From positions 10,086,001 through 10,150,000 of the forward strand of contig JAGTYA010000026.1 of NCBI GenBank assembly GCA_024291935.2: a stretch of 64,000 nt of DNA. The letters are read 5' to 3'. The notes beneath the pieces were generated by a model. That model saw nothing but the letters and a program-made list of their open reading frames with translations. It searched no databases and was not told the origin of the DNA. The translations under genes were made by a program, and so were the position numbers. Shown one piece after another: positions 11,600 through 23,899 of this stretch (positions are counted from its first letter, which is position 1; the number at the start of each line of letters is the position of its first letter). This DNA comes from Okapia johnstoni. Its lineage: Eukaryota > Chordata > Mammalia > Artiodactyla > Giraffidae.

Positions 11600-11877
11600 G
11601 GAGAAGGCAATGGCACCCCACTCCAGTACTCTTGCTTGGAAAATCCCATGGACGGAGGAGCCTGGTAGGCTACAGTCCATGGGGTCGCTAACAGTTGGAC
11701 ACGACTGAGCAACTTCACTTTCACTTTTCACTTTCATGCATCATTGGAGAAGGAAATGGCAACCCACTCCAGTGTTCTTGCCTGGAGAATCCCAGGGACG
11801 GGGGAGCCTGGTGGGCTGCCATCTATGGGGTTGCAGAGTCGGACACGACTGAAGTGACTTAGCTGCAGCAGCAGCAT
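11600..11877 (+). mobile_element. Bov-A2 dimeric SINE
   Basis: Two tandem Bov-A units, each with 'ggagaaggNaatggcaNcccactcc' and 'tcggacacgact'-type ends, finishing in a GCAGCAGCAG run. Confidence 0.95.
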
Positions 11878-12889
11878 CCAAAAAATACCCTCACAAAAAC
11901 ATCCAGATATGTTTGACCAAATATTCAGACACTGTGGTGGCACTATCAAGTTGACACATAAAATTAACTGTCACACCATCCAAGAACTCCTCAGATAAAT
12001 TCTCTCTGTGAAGTCCTCTCCCATCCCTACAAGTAGAAGTGAGGGGTTGATCTTATCACTTCTGTGCTCTCCACCAAGGGCAGATGTACATGATGAGTAA
12101 ATGTTTCCCCTTCCTCCTTTACTTCTTTCTCTGTTGGTCTGTCTTTCCCCCTCTAAGAAGAATGTCCCAGCCCCCACTGAACGACTGACTTTGGCTTTCT
12201 GTGTAGGAATGGTTTTCTTTCTCTTCCATGCTGCTGGTCTTCATCCTTGGCTAAGGTTTTACATCTATCAGTGAAGGCAAGTTTGGTTATTACACATAGC
12301 AGACAGTGGGCATTTCCTCTTTGTTCACAAAGCCTCTCTCCTGATTGGTCCATCTATGTACCTGGGTGGGACTTGCTGATTTCATGTGATGCTTTAGGAT
12401 GAGTGAATGGGCCAGGAGCTAGCCTTTGGGTTGTGTGAAACCTTAAACGGCAGAATGGAGAGGCCTCTCCTCTGGGGCACCAACACTCCCTTTAGCTACA
12501 GTTCATTCAGTTTCTTTGGAGAACATGCTTTTTGGCTAGGTCTAAATGGTTGGCTCTCTACTGGCACAGGAGTGAGGAAGGAAGAACAGGGTATGGGAGT
12601 GGGGGCAGCTGATGGGTACAGTTGCTCAACAGATGGACTTTCATTATTCCCTGACATAATTCCCTGACAGCCTTCCCGTCTTGCTTCTACTCTCTGTCGG
12701 AGGTACCCTACTTCCTGGCATTCTGTTCAGTGGGTTGGCTGTATCTGCCAATGCTTATTCTTGTCTGTGGTTTCTTCCACTCCATCCACCAAGGCATTTC
12801 TATCCAGTGTACATCTTCCAGAAATTCACTGAAATCCACCATCCACTGATGGCCCATGCTGTTCTCCTCAATGTTATGAGTTTAGTTCT
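11878..12889. other. Unassigned sequence
   Basis: No gene or clear repeat recognised; ORFs of 60-87 codons lack domains. Confidence 0.35.
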
Positions 12890-13100
12890 GTTTATTTTTT
12901 TTAATTTAACTTTGTTATTGGAGTATACTTCCTTCACAATGTAATGTTAGTTTCAGCTATACAACAAAGTGAATCAGCTAGATGTATACATATATCCCCT
13001 CCCTCTGAAGCCTCCCTCCCACCCATCCCCCGCCCCATCCCACATCTCTAGGTCATCACAGAGCACTGAACTGAGCTCCCTGTGCTGTTCCTTTTTCTAA
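12890..13100 (-). mobile_element. L1 3' end, antisense
   Basis: 'ttaactttgttattggagta' to 'gagctccctgtgctgttcc', ruminant L1 3' UTR in reverse. Confidence 0.8.
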
Positions 13101-13334
13101 TTTTGGTGGAGTATCAAGAGAGGAAGAAGACAAGCCCATGTGTTTGGTTTGCTATACTGCAAGGGAAGTCCAGAGTAACCTTATGAAAACCTAACTTTCT
13201 TCTTTTTACAAGGTTTTGATACACACTGAAGTTCAAATGTCCCAAGAAAGGACATTTGGGACAAGACAAGGACTACTTGCTCTTATGAAGTGTATGCCCT
13301 TGTATAAGTGAAAGCTGTGAATGTATTTTTTCTC

Positions 13335-14112
13335 TCTCTTTTTTTTTTTTTTGCCAAGTCACATGGTTTACAGCTTGTTAGTCCCCCGACCAGGAATCAA
13401 GCCTGGGACCAGACAGTGAAAGTGCCAAGTCCTAGCCACTGGACCACTGGGGAATTCCCTGTGAGTGCATTTTCCAATCAACAGAGCAATAGATGTCTGT
13501 CTAGATGTCATGTGTTATATGAGGTGTCATACATAAATAACTCACTTACTTTGCGTGGAACCCTCTGAATGAGGTGTTAAGAGTCTCCTTCCCTGGCTGT
13601 CCAGTAGTTAAGACTCCCTGCTTTCACTGTAAGGGGCACAAGTTTGATCCCTGGTTGGGAAGCTAAGATGCCACAGGGCATGTGGTGAAGCCTAGAAAAA
13701 AAAAACAACCCTCCATCTTATAGATGAGGTCATTGGGGTGTAGTAAGATAACTAATATGCGGAAATATTTGCTATTTTCATCGATTCAATAAATATGCAT
13801 CAAGGGCCTTCTATGTGTGTGCTGTTTTAGGTGCAGGGGATACAGGAGTAAACAAGAGAATATCCTAGAGCTAAGTATAGATGGATAATAAACAGATCAA
13901 CAAATAAATATATACCTGGTCAGGTGGTAATTGTGCTATGGGAAAGAATGAAGCTGGAAAGGAAGGGAAAGCTGGGAGTTGAAGTGGGGTACTTTTTTTT
14001 TTGGCCACGTTATGAAGCATGCAGAACCCTAGTTCCTTGACCAGGCATTGAATTTGTGACTCCTGCAGTGGAAGCATGAAGTATTAACCACGGGATTGCC
14101 AGGGAAGTCTCA
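13335..14112. mobile_element. Three tRNA-derived SINEs around an older repeat
   Basis: Antisense at 13335-13462, sense at 13592-13705, antisense at 13992-14112. Between the last two, 13780-13935 is an ancient LINE- or MIR-like repeat. Confidence 0.75.
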
Positions 14113-14249
14113 GGGGGTACTCCTCTATTTTGGGTGGGAAGACTTTCTGGAGAAGGTGATATTTGAGACCTGAAGGAGGAGAGTCTGATCTTGGACAAAG
14201 GATAACTGAAAGATGAGTCTTCTTTAGAGAAGGGAATCAGCTCTAATTA

Positions 14250-14460
14250 GGCTTCCCAGGCGGCTCAGTGGTAAAGAATCTACCTGCCAATGAAGGAGAT
14301 GCAAGAGATGTAAGGTCTGATCCCTGGGTCTGGAGAATCCCCTGGGGTAGGAAACGGCAACCCACTCCAGTATTCTTGCCTGGAAAATTCCATAGACAGA
14401 GGAGCCTGGGGGGGCTACAGTCTATGGGGTCACAGAGAGTTGGACCCGACTAAGCGCACA
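14250..14460 (+). mobile_element. Bov-tA SINE
   Basis: 'ggcttcccaggcggctcagt' to 'gttggacccgactaagcg', then a CA-rich tail. Confidence 0.95.
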
Positions 14461-14782
14461 TACACACACATACACACTAATTAAACAGAGATCTTTTTTT
14501 TTTTATGTTTTGAATGTTTTCTTTAATGACATTATTATTTGAATACATAATTTTAACAAAATTCTTATAGAATGTATTAAATATAGTTAGCATCAGGAAA
14601 ATATTCAGCATAGGTAATGCAAAACTTAACATAGATTATATACCCAGTTCAAATATATAAGAAGTTTAGCTACATTTTAATAATGGAGAAAATGAGACTT
14701 TTAGAATCTGTAAACCTCAAGAAATCAAGAAGTCATCGATCTGCTTGGCCACAGATAGGGGTAATATTGGCCAACCCAAGTC

Positions 14783-15360
14783 TGTGTGTTCAGTGCACAG
14801 TGAGACCTAACCCAAATGTTGGCGTTTGGAGCAGAGAAAGGTTATTGGAGGATCAAGCAGAATAGGTGGTTTGTGTTAAAAAAACCCCAACTCACCAATG
14901 GCTTTCAAGGAAGGGTTTTTAAAGGCAACATGTGAGGTGATGGCTGTAGGGTGCATGACATTCTTCTGATTGGTTGGTGGTGAGGTAACAAGATGGTGTT
15001 TCGGGAATGTCAGTCATCAACCTTCAAGCTACACTGGGTCCGGGGTCTACCTGTTGTGCTCAGCAGGCAGTCACCATCTTCCATAGGAGTGGAGGTCTTG
15101 GTTCCTGCGAACAGTCCACAGCTGTGCGTCAGATGGTTACATGTATTCCTTTAGTTGGAACTAACACTCTGTTTTATCACTAAACTACTGTTCCTTGACT
15201 GCTTTTCCTTTGTTTCTGCGTTCCCTCACTCCCCTAATTAGTAACTGTTTGAATCTGCTTTGTGGAAGGAGAAGGCCTAGGAAACTAAAGCCTTATATCT
15301 ACAGACAAGAAGCAGGGGACCCAGAGGAGTTTTTGTACCCAGGAGGACCCTGTAGAGTCA
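14783..15360 (-). mobile_element. Endogenous-retrovirus LTR, antisense
   Basis: On the - strand it would open TGACTCTACAGGGTCCTCC and close near CTGAACACACA. The phrase 'atggctttcaaggaagggtt' with 'tttaaaggcaacatgtgagg' is typical of bovine ERV LTRs. Limits are approximate. Confidence 0.6.
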
Positions 15361-15374
15361 TGCGTGGTTTCAAA

Positions 15375-15500
15375 AGTGAAAGTGAAGTTGCTCAGTCATG
15401 TCCGACTCTGTGACCCCATGGACTGTAGCCTACCAGGATCCTCCGTCCATGCGATTTTCCAGGCAAGAGTACTGGAGTGGGTTGCCATTTCCTACTCCAT
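15375..15500 (-). mobile_element. Bov-tA2-type SINE, antisense, short
   Basis: 'aaagtgaaagtgaagttgct' to 'gggttgccatttcctactcc'. Confidence 0.9.
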
Positions 15501-15919
15501 AAACAGAGATCTTGAAGGAAATCCTTGGACCAAAAACAACTTCGGTTATTCAGATACTGTGTGGGTACTTCTGTGAGAAACTGACTTTGCCATCTTTGAG
15601 AATTATACCAAGATCCTTGAGTAGCTGATGAGTCAACTAAGGCAAAAGTACCCAGTAAAACTAAAGTGAAGTCTGTTTTATTCTCTATCGTAAATTACAG
15701 ACCCTTCCGTTTCACTTGACATCAAGAGATAAGTCTCCTGTCCAATTGTTTGACAACAATCTGTCTTAATCATCTATAACTTTTACGTTATAGTAGACAT
15801 CAAGGCTTGTAAAACCAGTTTTAAATACTTATGAAAAGCCATAAAACAGTGTGCTACCATTTCTGTAAAAAAATAGGAAAAAGTATAAACACACACAGAG
15901 TTGATATACTAACAAACAT

Positions 15920-17830
15920 ATGCTGTGGTAGACTGCAAAAAAATTAAAAAGTCACGAATTCTACTCATCCCTGAATGGATGCCCTTTTGCAATGTGATTT
16001 TAAAGCTCTTTCCAGACTTCCCTGGTGGCCCGTGGTTAAGTATCTGCCTGCCACGGACTCAATCCCTGGTCCAAGAAGATTCCATGCACTGCGGGGCAAC
16101 TAAACCCACGTGCTGCAACTACTGAAGCCTGGGCACCCTAAAGCCAGTGCTCTGCAGTGAAAAAAAGCCACTGCAATGAGAAATCTGTGCACTGTGACTA
16201 GAGAGGAGCCCCTGTTTGCTGAAACTAGAGAAAGCTTGAGCACGGAAATGAAGACCCAACGCAGCCAAAACACCAACGAACAAACAGCAACAAACATATT
16301 AAAAAAAAGAAAAAGTAACACTCTTGCCATCAAAACATGGAGTCTATTTCTCCAGACCCCTTGAATCAGGACTTGGCCATTTGCTTTGATTTAATTTGCT
16401 TTGCCGGAGGTTCATTAGCAAGCATGATGAAGGCAGAGGCTCCAAGAATGCTCGTGCATCGGAGCATACCCTCACTGCTGGGAATCTCCTGTCGTCTCAA
16501 GAGGGAGGCTGGACTAGCCTGCTGCATGGTGGGAGGTGGGTGTCTGTCACTCATGCTGACATTGACATTAAGCCAGCTTCCAGATATGTGAAGACTCCCC
16601 AGTCTAAACAGCTTGCCAACTGCCAGACATGTGACTGAGGCCATTCTAGGTCATCCATCCCACTGAGTAAGCCTGGCCAAGAACTACCCAGCTGGCCAGT
16701 AGAATCTAGAGAGGATACAAATGCTTGTTACTTGAAGCTGCTAAGTTCTGGAGCGACACATCATGCACCAAGTACACGTGGAAAGTATCTCTGGAAAGAT
16801 TTCTTTACTGGCTACCCTGGTTGCCTGGGGGCATAGGAAGGACTGAGCCAGGGAGAAGGATGAGAGGAAGAATTTTTACTGTATCCCTTTTTGAACCTTT
16901 TGAATTTTGAACCATAAGAATGTGCAGACTGTGTTCTAAAAGACAAATGCAACTGTAAAATGTTGAAATTAGAAAGCATGACTGGCGGAGAAGAGAATTT
17001 TCATTCATCAATTGTCCTTTTTGTTATTATGTCAAGAGTGAGTGAACTGAAAATGAACATACAGTGTTTGTGGTTTGTTTCCTTTTCTCAAATAGATCTA
17101 AGACCTTTGTCCTCCAGGACAATAGCAGCCTGAATGTACTGTGGTGTTTGAGACAACAGCCCAGTCTCTTATCCTCTCTGCAGTGCTTCTGACAGTTTCT
17201 AAAGCTCAAATAGCATAACATATTGTTTTAGCCACATCTTGTCGAGGAGCTTACTCTGAAGTCCAAATTCCTTCCACTACAATTTAGTGCCGCTTCCTTC
17301 CCAGGGGAAGAAGAGTGGGATGGAAGCCATGTTGGTTGCATGGGACTAAACTTGAACTGGTGCAGGGAAAAAGAAGAAATTTGTTGCCTCCCTAAATTCA
17401 AGGAGAGGTAGGACAATCTGACCACTAGAAGGTGGGAATGGAGGGGACTGGGAATGAGCAGATGCAGGAACTTGAAGGGTGGCGGGTCTCTTCCTCCTTT
17501 GTTCCTCCTTGATGTCACTTCCTTCTTTCTCCTTGCAGATCAGTATCTGGTGGAGACATGGCTGAAAACTAAAGTCTTAGGTCTTACGGCTTGCTGCATT
17601 GGAAGGCATGCCTCCTAATCTCTTCAGGTGTAAAGTCAGACCCACTATGGAACGTATAGCAGAAAGACAGTTGTCTAAGAAGTGAACCGCCTCACCAGAT
17701 CCCCAGCCTGCTAGTACCTTGATCTTGAACTTACTAGCCTCCAAAACTGTGAGGAATAAATTTCTACTGTTTATAAGCTACCCAGTCTATGGTATTTCTG
17801 TTATAGCAGTCAAAATAGACTAAGATTTGT
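15920..17830 (+). repeat. Degenerate ancient repeats (LTR-like) split by a SINE at 16010-16315
   Basis: 'gaggaataaatttctactgt' with 'ttataagctacccagtctat' near 17750-17800, and 'ctgctaagttctgg' near 16740, are phrases of ancient mammalian LTR-type repeats. The sense tRNA-derived SINE inside is clear; the host repeat is not assigned to a family. Confidence 0.45.
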
Positions 17831-17939
17831 CTATCTCCTCACACAGTTCTTTTAGTGCGTGTAGATGGCGAGAGCATTTAAAATCTACTCCCTTAGCAGT
17901 TTTCAAAAACACAGTTTAGTTTTGTTAGCTATAGACATC

Positions 17940-18160
17940 ATGCTGCCACATATTAGATCCCCAGAACTTATTCCTCTTCTAAGTGGAAGTTTGTACCTTT
18001 GACCACCATCACACTTTCCTCCCCATCTCTCTGGCTACCGCAATTCTACTCTCTGTTCTGAGTTTGTTTGTTTGTTTGTTTCTAGATTCCACATATAAGT
18101 GAGATCTTAACAGTATTAGTCTTTCTCTGACTGACTTATTTCACGTAGCATAATGTCCTC
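17940..18160 (-). mobile_element. L1 3' end, antisense
   Basis: 'gattccacatataagtgaga' and 'ttatttcacgtagcataatg'; it breaks off where BovB begins. Confidence 0.8.
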
Positions 18161-18162
18161 AA

Positions 18163-19312
18163 AAGATGATGCTGTGAAAGTGCTTCACTCAATATGCCAG
18201 CAAATCTGGAAAACTCAGCAATGGCCACAGGACTGGAAAAGGTCCATTTTCATTCCAATCCCAGAGAAAGGCAATGCCAAAGAACATTCAAACTACCGCA
18301 CAATTGCACTCGTCTCACACACTGGCAAATAATGCTCAAAATTCTCCAAGCCAGGCTTCAACAGTACGTGAACCGTGAACTTCCAGATGTTCAAGCTGGA
18401 TTTAGAAAAGGTAGAGGAATCAGAGATCAAATTGGAAGGACTGCTGCTGAAGCTGAAACTCCAATACTTTGGCCACTTTGTGTGAAGAACTGGCTCCTTT
18501 GAAAAGACCCTGATGCTGGGAAAGATTGAAGGTGGGAGGAGAAGGGGACGACAGAAGGTTAGATAGCTGGATGGCATCACCGACTCAATGGACATGAGTC
18601 CATGAAGCCTGAGGGTAATTCTTGATAGTCCATACATGACTACAGGAAAAATCATCACTTCATGGTTCCATCACTTCATGGCAAATAGATGGGGAAACAA
18701 TGGAAACAGTGAGAGACTTTATTTTCTCGGGCTCCAAAATCACTGTAGGTGGTGACTGCAGCCATGAAATTAAAAGACTCTTGCTCCTTGGAAGAAAAGC
18801 TATGACCAACCTAGACAGCATATTAAAAAGCACAGACATTACTTTGCCAACAAAGATCCGTCTAGCCAAAGCTATGGTTTTTCCCATAGTCGTGTATGGA
18901 TGTGAGAGTTGGACTATAAAGAAAGCTGAGTGCCGAAGAATTGATGCTTTTGAACTGTAGTGTTGGAGAAGACTCTGGAGAGTCCCCTGGACAGCAAGGA
19001 GATCAAACCAGTCAATCCTAAAGGAAATCAGTCCTGAATATTCATTGGAAGGATTGATGCTGAAGCTGAATCTCCAATACTTTGGCCACCTGATGCGAAG
19101 AACTGATTCATTGGAAAAGACTAATATTGGGAAAGATTGAAGGCAAGAGGAGAAGGGGTGACAGAGGATGAGATGGTTGGATGGCATTACCGACTCAATG
19201 GACATGAGTTTGAGCAAGCTCCAGGAGTTGGTGATGGACAGGGAAGCCTGGCATGCTGCAGTCCATGGGGTCGCAACGAATTGGGCATGACTGAGCGATT
19301 GAACTGAACTGA
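18163..19312 (+). mobile_element. BovB reverse-transcriptase fragments, scrambled order
   Basis: Fragment A (18163-18438) is the central RT region. Fragment B (18439-18600) is the 3' end. A short antisense BovB scrap lies at about 18630-18658. Fragment C (18660-19312) is the RT C-terminal part to the (ACTGA)n end. A and B are joined across a deletion, and C repeats sequence lying before B in an intact element. Frames are broken. Confidence 0.85.
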
Positions 19313-19480
19313 ACTGCATGCAGGAAATCTGGGTTCGATCCCTGGGTCTAGAAGTTCCCCTGGATAAGGAAATGGTAACCCACTCCAGTATTCTTGTCTG
19401 GAGAATTCCATGGACAGAGGAGTCTGGTGGGCTACAGTACATTGGGTCGCAAAGAGTCGGACACGACTAAGCGACCAACA
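19313..19480 (+). mobile_element. Bov-tA SINE, 5' short
   Basis: 'gcaggaaatctgggttcgat' to 'gtcggacacgactaagcgac', directly following the BovB end. Confidence 0.9.
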
Positions 19481-19501
19481 CACAAGTAACAGTATAGGAT
19501 A

Positions 19502-20005
19502 CAGTAAGTCCTCTACATACAAAACTTCAAGTTGGATGCTTTCAAAGATGCAAATGTGTGTTTGCATGTCCAATCATGTAAAAAGTTAGTTCATGTGTCT
19601 GGCGTACATTGTCAAGCGCATGCATCCTCTGCAAGTTGTGCAGCTTGCCCTCCATATTCTATTGCTGATGACCCTTCAGGTCTACCATCTCCCACCTCCT
19701 CTCCCCCTTCCAGTCAGTAACTCTTCTTGCTTGCTCAGATGAGGCCAGCCCCTAATATTCCAGCTGTCGAACTGTGCTACTGTGCTTTTCAAGGTACTGT
19801 ACTGTTAAGATTAAAAGTGTTTTATTTTTGTGTGTTTTTTACATATTATTTGTGTGAAAAGTATTATAAACCCATTACAGTACAGTACTATCGAGTTGAT
19901 TGTATTTGTTTGACTACCTAGGCTAACTTTGTTGGACTTATGACCAAATTGGACTTAAGAACGTGGTCTCAGAATGGAACTTGTTCATATGTACGGAACT
20001 TTCTG
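19502..20005. mobile_element. Tigger/MER2-like non-autonomous DNA transposon
   Basis: Imperfect terminal inverted repeats (left CAGTAAGTCCTCTACATAC; right, reversed, CAGAAAGTTCCGTACATATG) between TA dinucleotides at 19500-19501 and 20006-20007, as for pogo-type elements. No transposase frame remains. Confidence 0.7.
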
Positions 20006-20009
20006 TAAT

Positions 20010-20225
20010 GATTAAGTGTACAGCTCTGGGTTAAATTCCCAGCTCTGTCACTCACTGGCTGTGGGTCCTTGGGGACGTTACCTGCTAATTACCCTATTTG
20101 CAAAATGGAATATAATAATAACAACCACTTTGTAGAGTTGCTCTGTGAAGTATATGAGAACTGTCCTGGAACACAGTGCATACATAAAATATTAGCTACT
20201 TAATATTAGTACTTAAAATATTATT
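20010..20225 (+). repeat. MIR element
   Basis: 'cagctctgtcactcactggc' and 'acctgctaattaccctattt' are the MIR core. Confidence 0.75.
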
Positions 20226-20372
20226 ATTCCATATTCTCCCTGTAACAAAAAAATGTTACAATAAACCCTTTGGAAGTTATTTATTTGCATTCTCATGCAA
20301 GTCTATGTCTGGAATTCTTGGGTCAATGAATATATGCCTTTTATAATTTGATGGATACTGCCAAATGCTTTC

Positions 20373-20458
20373 TAAAATCACTGTACTAATTTACCATCCC
20401 ACAACCTGTTTTTCCTAAAATCACTGTACTAATTTACCATCCCACAACCTGTTTTTCC
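20373..20458 (+). repeat. Exact 43-bp tandem duplication
   Basis: 20373-20415 and 20416-20458 are identical, with unit boundary at 'tttttcc|taaaatcac'. It lies in an L1-like AT-rich stretch. Confidence 0.95.
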
Positions 20459-20639
20459 AAACTCTAGGCAAGTCTAAGAGATATGGCCAAACATCTAAAT
20501 TCTGGCAATCTGACATATGAAAAGTGCCGTCTCTTGCCTTTTAAATTATGAGACGGAACCTGAGCAACCTCTTGTGTTTATCGATTGTGTGTACATTTTT
20601 TCTTATGACTTCCTGTTGGTATCACTCAGTTGTGTTAAC

Positions 20640-21320
20640 TTTTTTTCTCATTTATTTTATTCATTCATCCAATTAATTGTACTGAGTACATATTAGGGAT
20701 ACAACAGTGAACAAGATAAGACCTTGTCCTTATGAAGCTTATAATCTGGTCAGGGAGACAGAAAATTAGCAAAGAAAGAATAAAATAATTACAATTCCTG
20801 TGAGAAGAAAATAAAGAGGCTGTTAAAATCATGAGTAAGCAGCAGTAAGGAGAATCTTCCTTAGAAAAAGTAGTCATGGAAAGATTATTTAAAGAAATGA
20901 ACTTTAAGTTAGGAACAGATGGTTGAGAAGGAGTGAATCATGGAAGGAGCAGTGGATCACGTTTCAAGCAGAAGGAACAGCCATATGCAAAAGCTCTAAT
21001 TCAAGAATGAGCTTAGCATGTTTCAGGAACAGGCAGGCAACTGTGGCTGGAGTGTCCTTGGTGAGGGGAAGAGAGCCAGCGGATGAGATTGGAGAGGTGG
21101 GCTGGTGTCACAGGAATATGAATTTTACTTCCAGTGCTTTGGGAAACTGACGCTAGGAAACTGACATGATCTTAAATTCTCACAGACCATTCTAGCTGTT
21201 CTGTGATTAGATAGGAGGGAGGCAAATGTGGATAAAGGCAGGAAGGCTAGTGAGGAGACTAACGCAGGAATCTGAGTAAGTGACAATAGTTTGGACAGAG
21301 TGGAGACACTGGAGAATGGG
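20640..21320 (+). repeat. Ancient LINE-type repeat
   Basis: 'ttgtactgagtacatattag', 'acaacagtgaacaagataag' and 'gaaggaacagccatatgcaaa' resemble the 3' region of old LINE-type mammalian repeats. No gene. Confidence 0.5.
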
Positions 21321-21321
21321 G

Positions 21322-21670
21322 CTTCCTAGGTGACACTAGAGGTAAAGAATCCACATGCCAATGCAGGTAGTAGTAAGAGACATGGGTTCGATGTCTGAGT
21401 CAAGAAGATCCCCTCAAGGAGGGCATGGCAAACCACTCCAGTATTCTTGCCTGGGCTTCCCAGATGGCGTTAGTGGTAAAAAAGCATGCTTGCCAATGCA
21501 GGAGACAAAGAGACGCTGGTTTGATCCCTGGGTTGGGAAGATCCCTGGAGGAGGAAATGGCAACGCACTCTAGTATTCTTGCCTGGAGAATCCCATAGAC
21601 AGAGGAGCCTAGAAGACTGCAGTCCATAGGGTCGCACAGAGTCAGACACAACTGAAGCAAGTCAGCAAGC
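21322..21670 (+). mobile_element. Two head-to-tail Bov-tA SINEs
   Basis: 21322-21452 is truncated and the next unit starts at once at 21453 ('ggcttcccagatggcgttag') and runs to 21670. Confidence 0.9.
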
Positions 21671-22059
21671 ATGCACGCCTTGGAGAATGAGCAAAAGGAG
21701 CACATTGACGATACTTTGGGAGGTGTAACTGGCAGGACTGGGTAATGAATCAACCGTGGCGGCTCGTGACGCGTGAAGTTGCAGAAATGACTCCCTGGTC
21801 CTTAGCTCTTCCCTCAAAGTCAACAGAGCACTTATAATAATAAGGATGACCACAGAAGGGGAGGCTCGGGAGTTGAAGAGGGAGATGGCAAGTTCAGCTT
21901 TAGACATACTAATCTGGATATGGTGGTAAGACACCCCAATGGACGTGACCACAAAGCATTAGTTATGTGAGTTAGAAGCTCAAAAGAGTGATCTGGACTA
22001 ACCATATAAATTTATTGGGAAACGTTCTTCATGTTTTCACCATGAAAGCGGAAAAGAAA

Positions 22060-22265
22060 ATTAGTCACTTAGTGGTGTCCGACTCTTTGTGACCCCATGA
22101 ACTGTAGTCCACCAGGCTCGGCCATGGAATTCTCCAGGCAAGAATACTGGCTTGGGCAGCCATTTTCTTCTCCAGGGGATCTTCCTGGGATCCTCCAGGG
22201 ATTGAATCCAGGTCTTCCGCGTTGCAGACGGACTATTTACCAACTGAGCCTCCAGGGAAGCCAAA
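22060..22265 (-). mobile_element. Bov-tA SINE, antisense
   Basis: 'agtcacttagtggtgtccga' to 'gagcctccagggaagcc'. Confidence 0.95.
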
Positions 22266-22424
22266 ACAAGCAAAGCATCAGGTTTCACCATGAAGCCTGA
22301 GGGTGATTAAACGTAATGATGTGAACATTTAGAGTTTTGCAATCTAAAATGATTCAGCTGTTAACTAGACTTCTTGTGGTGATCATTTTCCGATATACAG
22401 AAATTTCAAATCATCATGGTGTAT

Positions 22425-23110
22425 GTTGTTGTTGTTCAGTTGCTAAGTCATGGCCGACTCTTTGTGACTCCGTGGACTGAAACACATCAGACTCCTCTGT
22501 CCTTCACTGTTTCTTGGAATTTGCTCAAATTCATGTCATTGAGTCAGTGAGGCTATCTAACCATTTCATCCTCTGCTGCCGCCTTTGCCCATTGCCTTCA
22601 GTCTTTCCCAGCATTAGGGGCTTTTCCAATGAATTGGCTCTTCACATTAGGTGGCCGAAGTATTGGAGATTCAACTTCAGCATCAGTCCTTCCAATGAAT
22701 ATTCAGGGTTGATTTCCTTTAGGATTGATTGGTTTGATCTCCTTGCAGTCCAAGGGACTCTCAGGAGTCTTCTCCAACACCACAGTTCAAAAGCATCAAT
22801 TCTTTGGCGCTCAGCCTTCTTTATAGTCCAGTTCTGTACATGACTACTGGAAAAACCATAGCTGCGACTCTATGCACCTTGGTCGGCAAAGTGATGTCTC
22901 TGCATTTTAACACACTGTTTAGGTTTGTCATAGCTTTTCTTCCAAGGAGCAAGCATCTTAATTTTATGGCTGCAGTTATCATCCACAGTGATTTTGGAGC
23001 CCAAGAAATAAAAAAAAGTGTGTCTACTTTTTTCCCTTCAATTTGCCACAAAGAGAGGGGACTGGAGGCCATGATTTTCATTTTTTGAATGTTGAGTTTT
23101 AAGCCACCTT
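22425..23110 (-). mobile_element. BovB 3' fragment, antisense
   Basis: Antisense of the BovB RT C-terminal region with the 'gttgttgttcagttgctaag' 3' end at its left. Multiple frameshifts. Confidence 0.9.
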
Positions 23111-23164
23111 TTTCACTCATTATGTTTTAATACCTGAAATTAATATATGTCAATTATACCTCAA

Positions 23165-23285
23165 TTATTTTTTTAAACCTTTTATTTTGTATTGGGGTAG
23201 AGCTGATTAACAACGTTGTCATAGTTTCAGATGAACAGTGAAGGGACTCAGTCATACATATACATTATACTTCAATGAGCAATGG
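23165..23285 (-). mobile_element. L1 3'-end fragment, antisense
   Basis: 'attttgtattggggtagagc' and 'gatgaacagtgaagggactc'. Confidence 0.7.
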
Positions 23286-23417
23286 GTTAGAAATTTTAAA
23301 AATATAATGATTTAGCAGAGAAAGTATCTTGCACTTATATCAAGCCTTTCTCTCAAAAATGCAATGCAGGGGGACTTCCCTGGCAGTCCAGTGGGGGACT
23401 TCGCCTTCCAATTGCAG

Positions 23418-23640
23418 GGCTTCCCAGGTGGTTCAGACAGTAAAGAATCTACCTGCAACGCAAGAGACCCAGGTTCGATCCCTGGATCAGGAAGATCCCC
23501 TGGAGAAGGGAATGGCAACCCACTCCAGTATTCTTGCCATGGAAGAATTCCATGGACAGAGGAGCCTGGCGGGCTACAGCCCATGGGGTCACAAAGAGTC
23601 AGACGTGACTGAGAAACTAACACTTTCACTTTAAAATAGT
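23418..23640 (+). mobile_element. Bov-tA SINE
   Basis: 'gggcttcccaggtggttcag' to 'cagacgtgactgagaaacta'. Confidence 0.95.
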
Positions 23641-23679
23641 CCACATCAAAAAACCCCCCAAAAAGTGCAATGCAGGGAC

Positions 23680-23830
23680 TTTCCTGGTAGTCTAGTGGTT
23701 AAGACTCCCTAAGACTCCATGCTTCCACTGCAGGGGTGGAGTGGGTTCAATCCAAGGTCAGGGGACTAAGATCCCATATGCCATGTAGTGCAGGGGTGGG
23801 GTGGGGGAACAAACAAACAAAAAACCCATT
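23680..23830 (+). mobile_element. tRNA-derived SINE
   Basis: 'gggactttcctggtagtcta' start and an (ACAA)n tail. Confidence 0.85.
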
Positions 23831-23899
23831 GCTCATTATCAAATCAGAATGGCTAATAAGAATGAGGAAGTATTAAGCAGGAAGGAGGCAGGGAAAGGA

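Noticed and set aside
18660..19442. 260-codon minus-strand ORF
   Set aside because: Antisense shadow of BovB plus SINE sequence.
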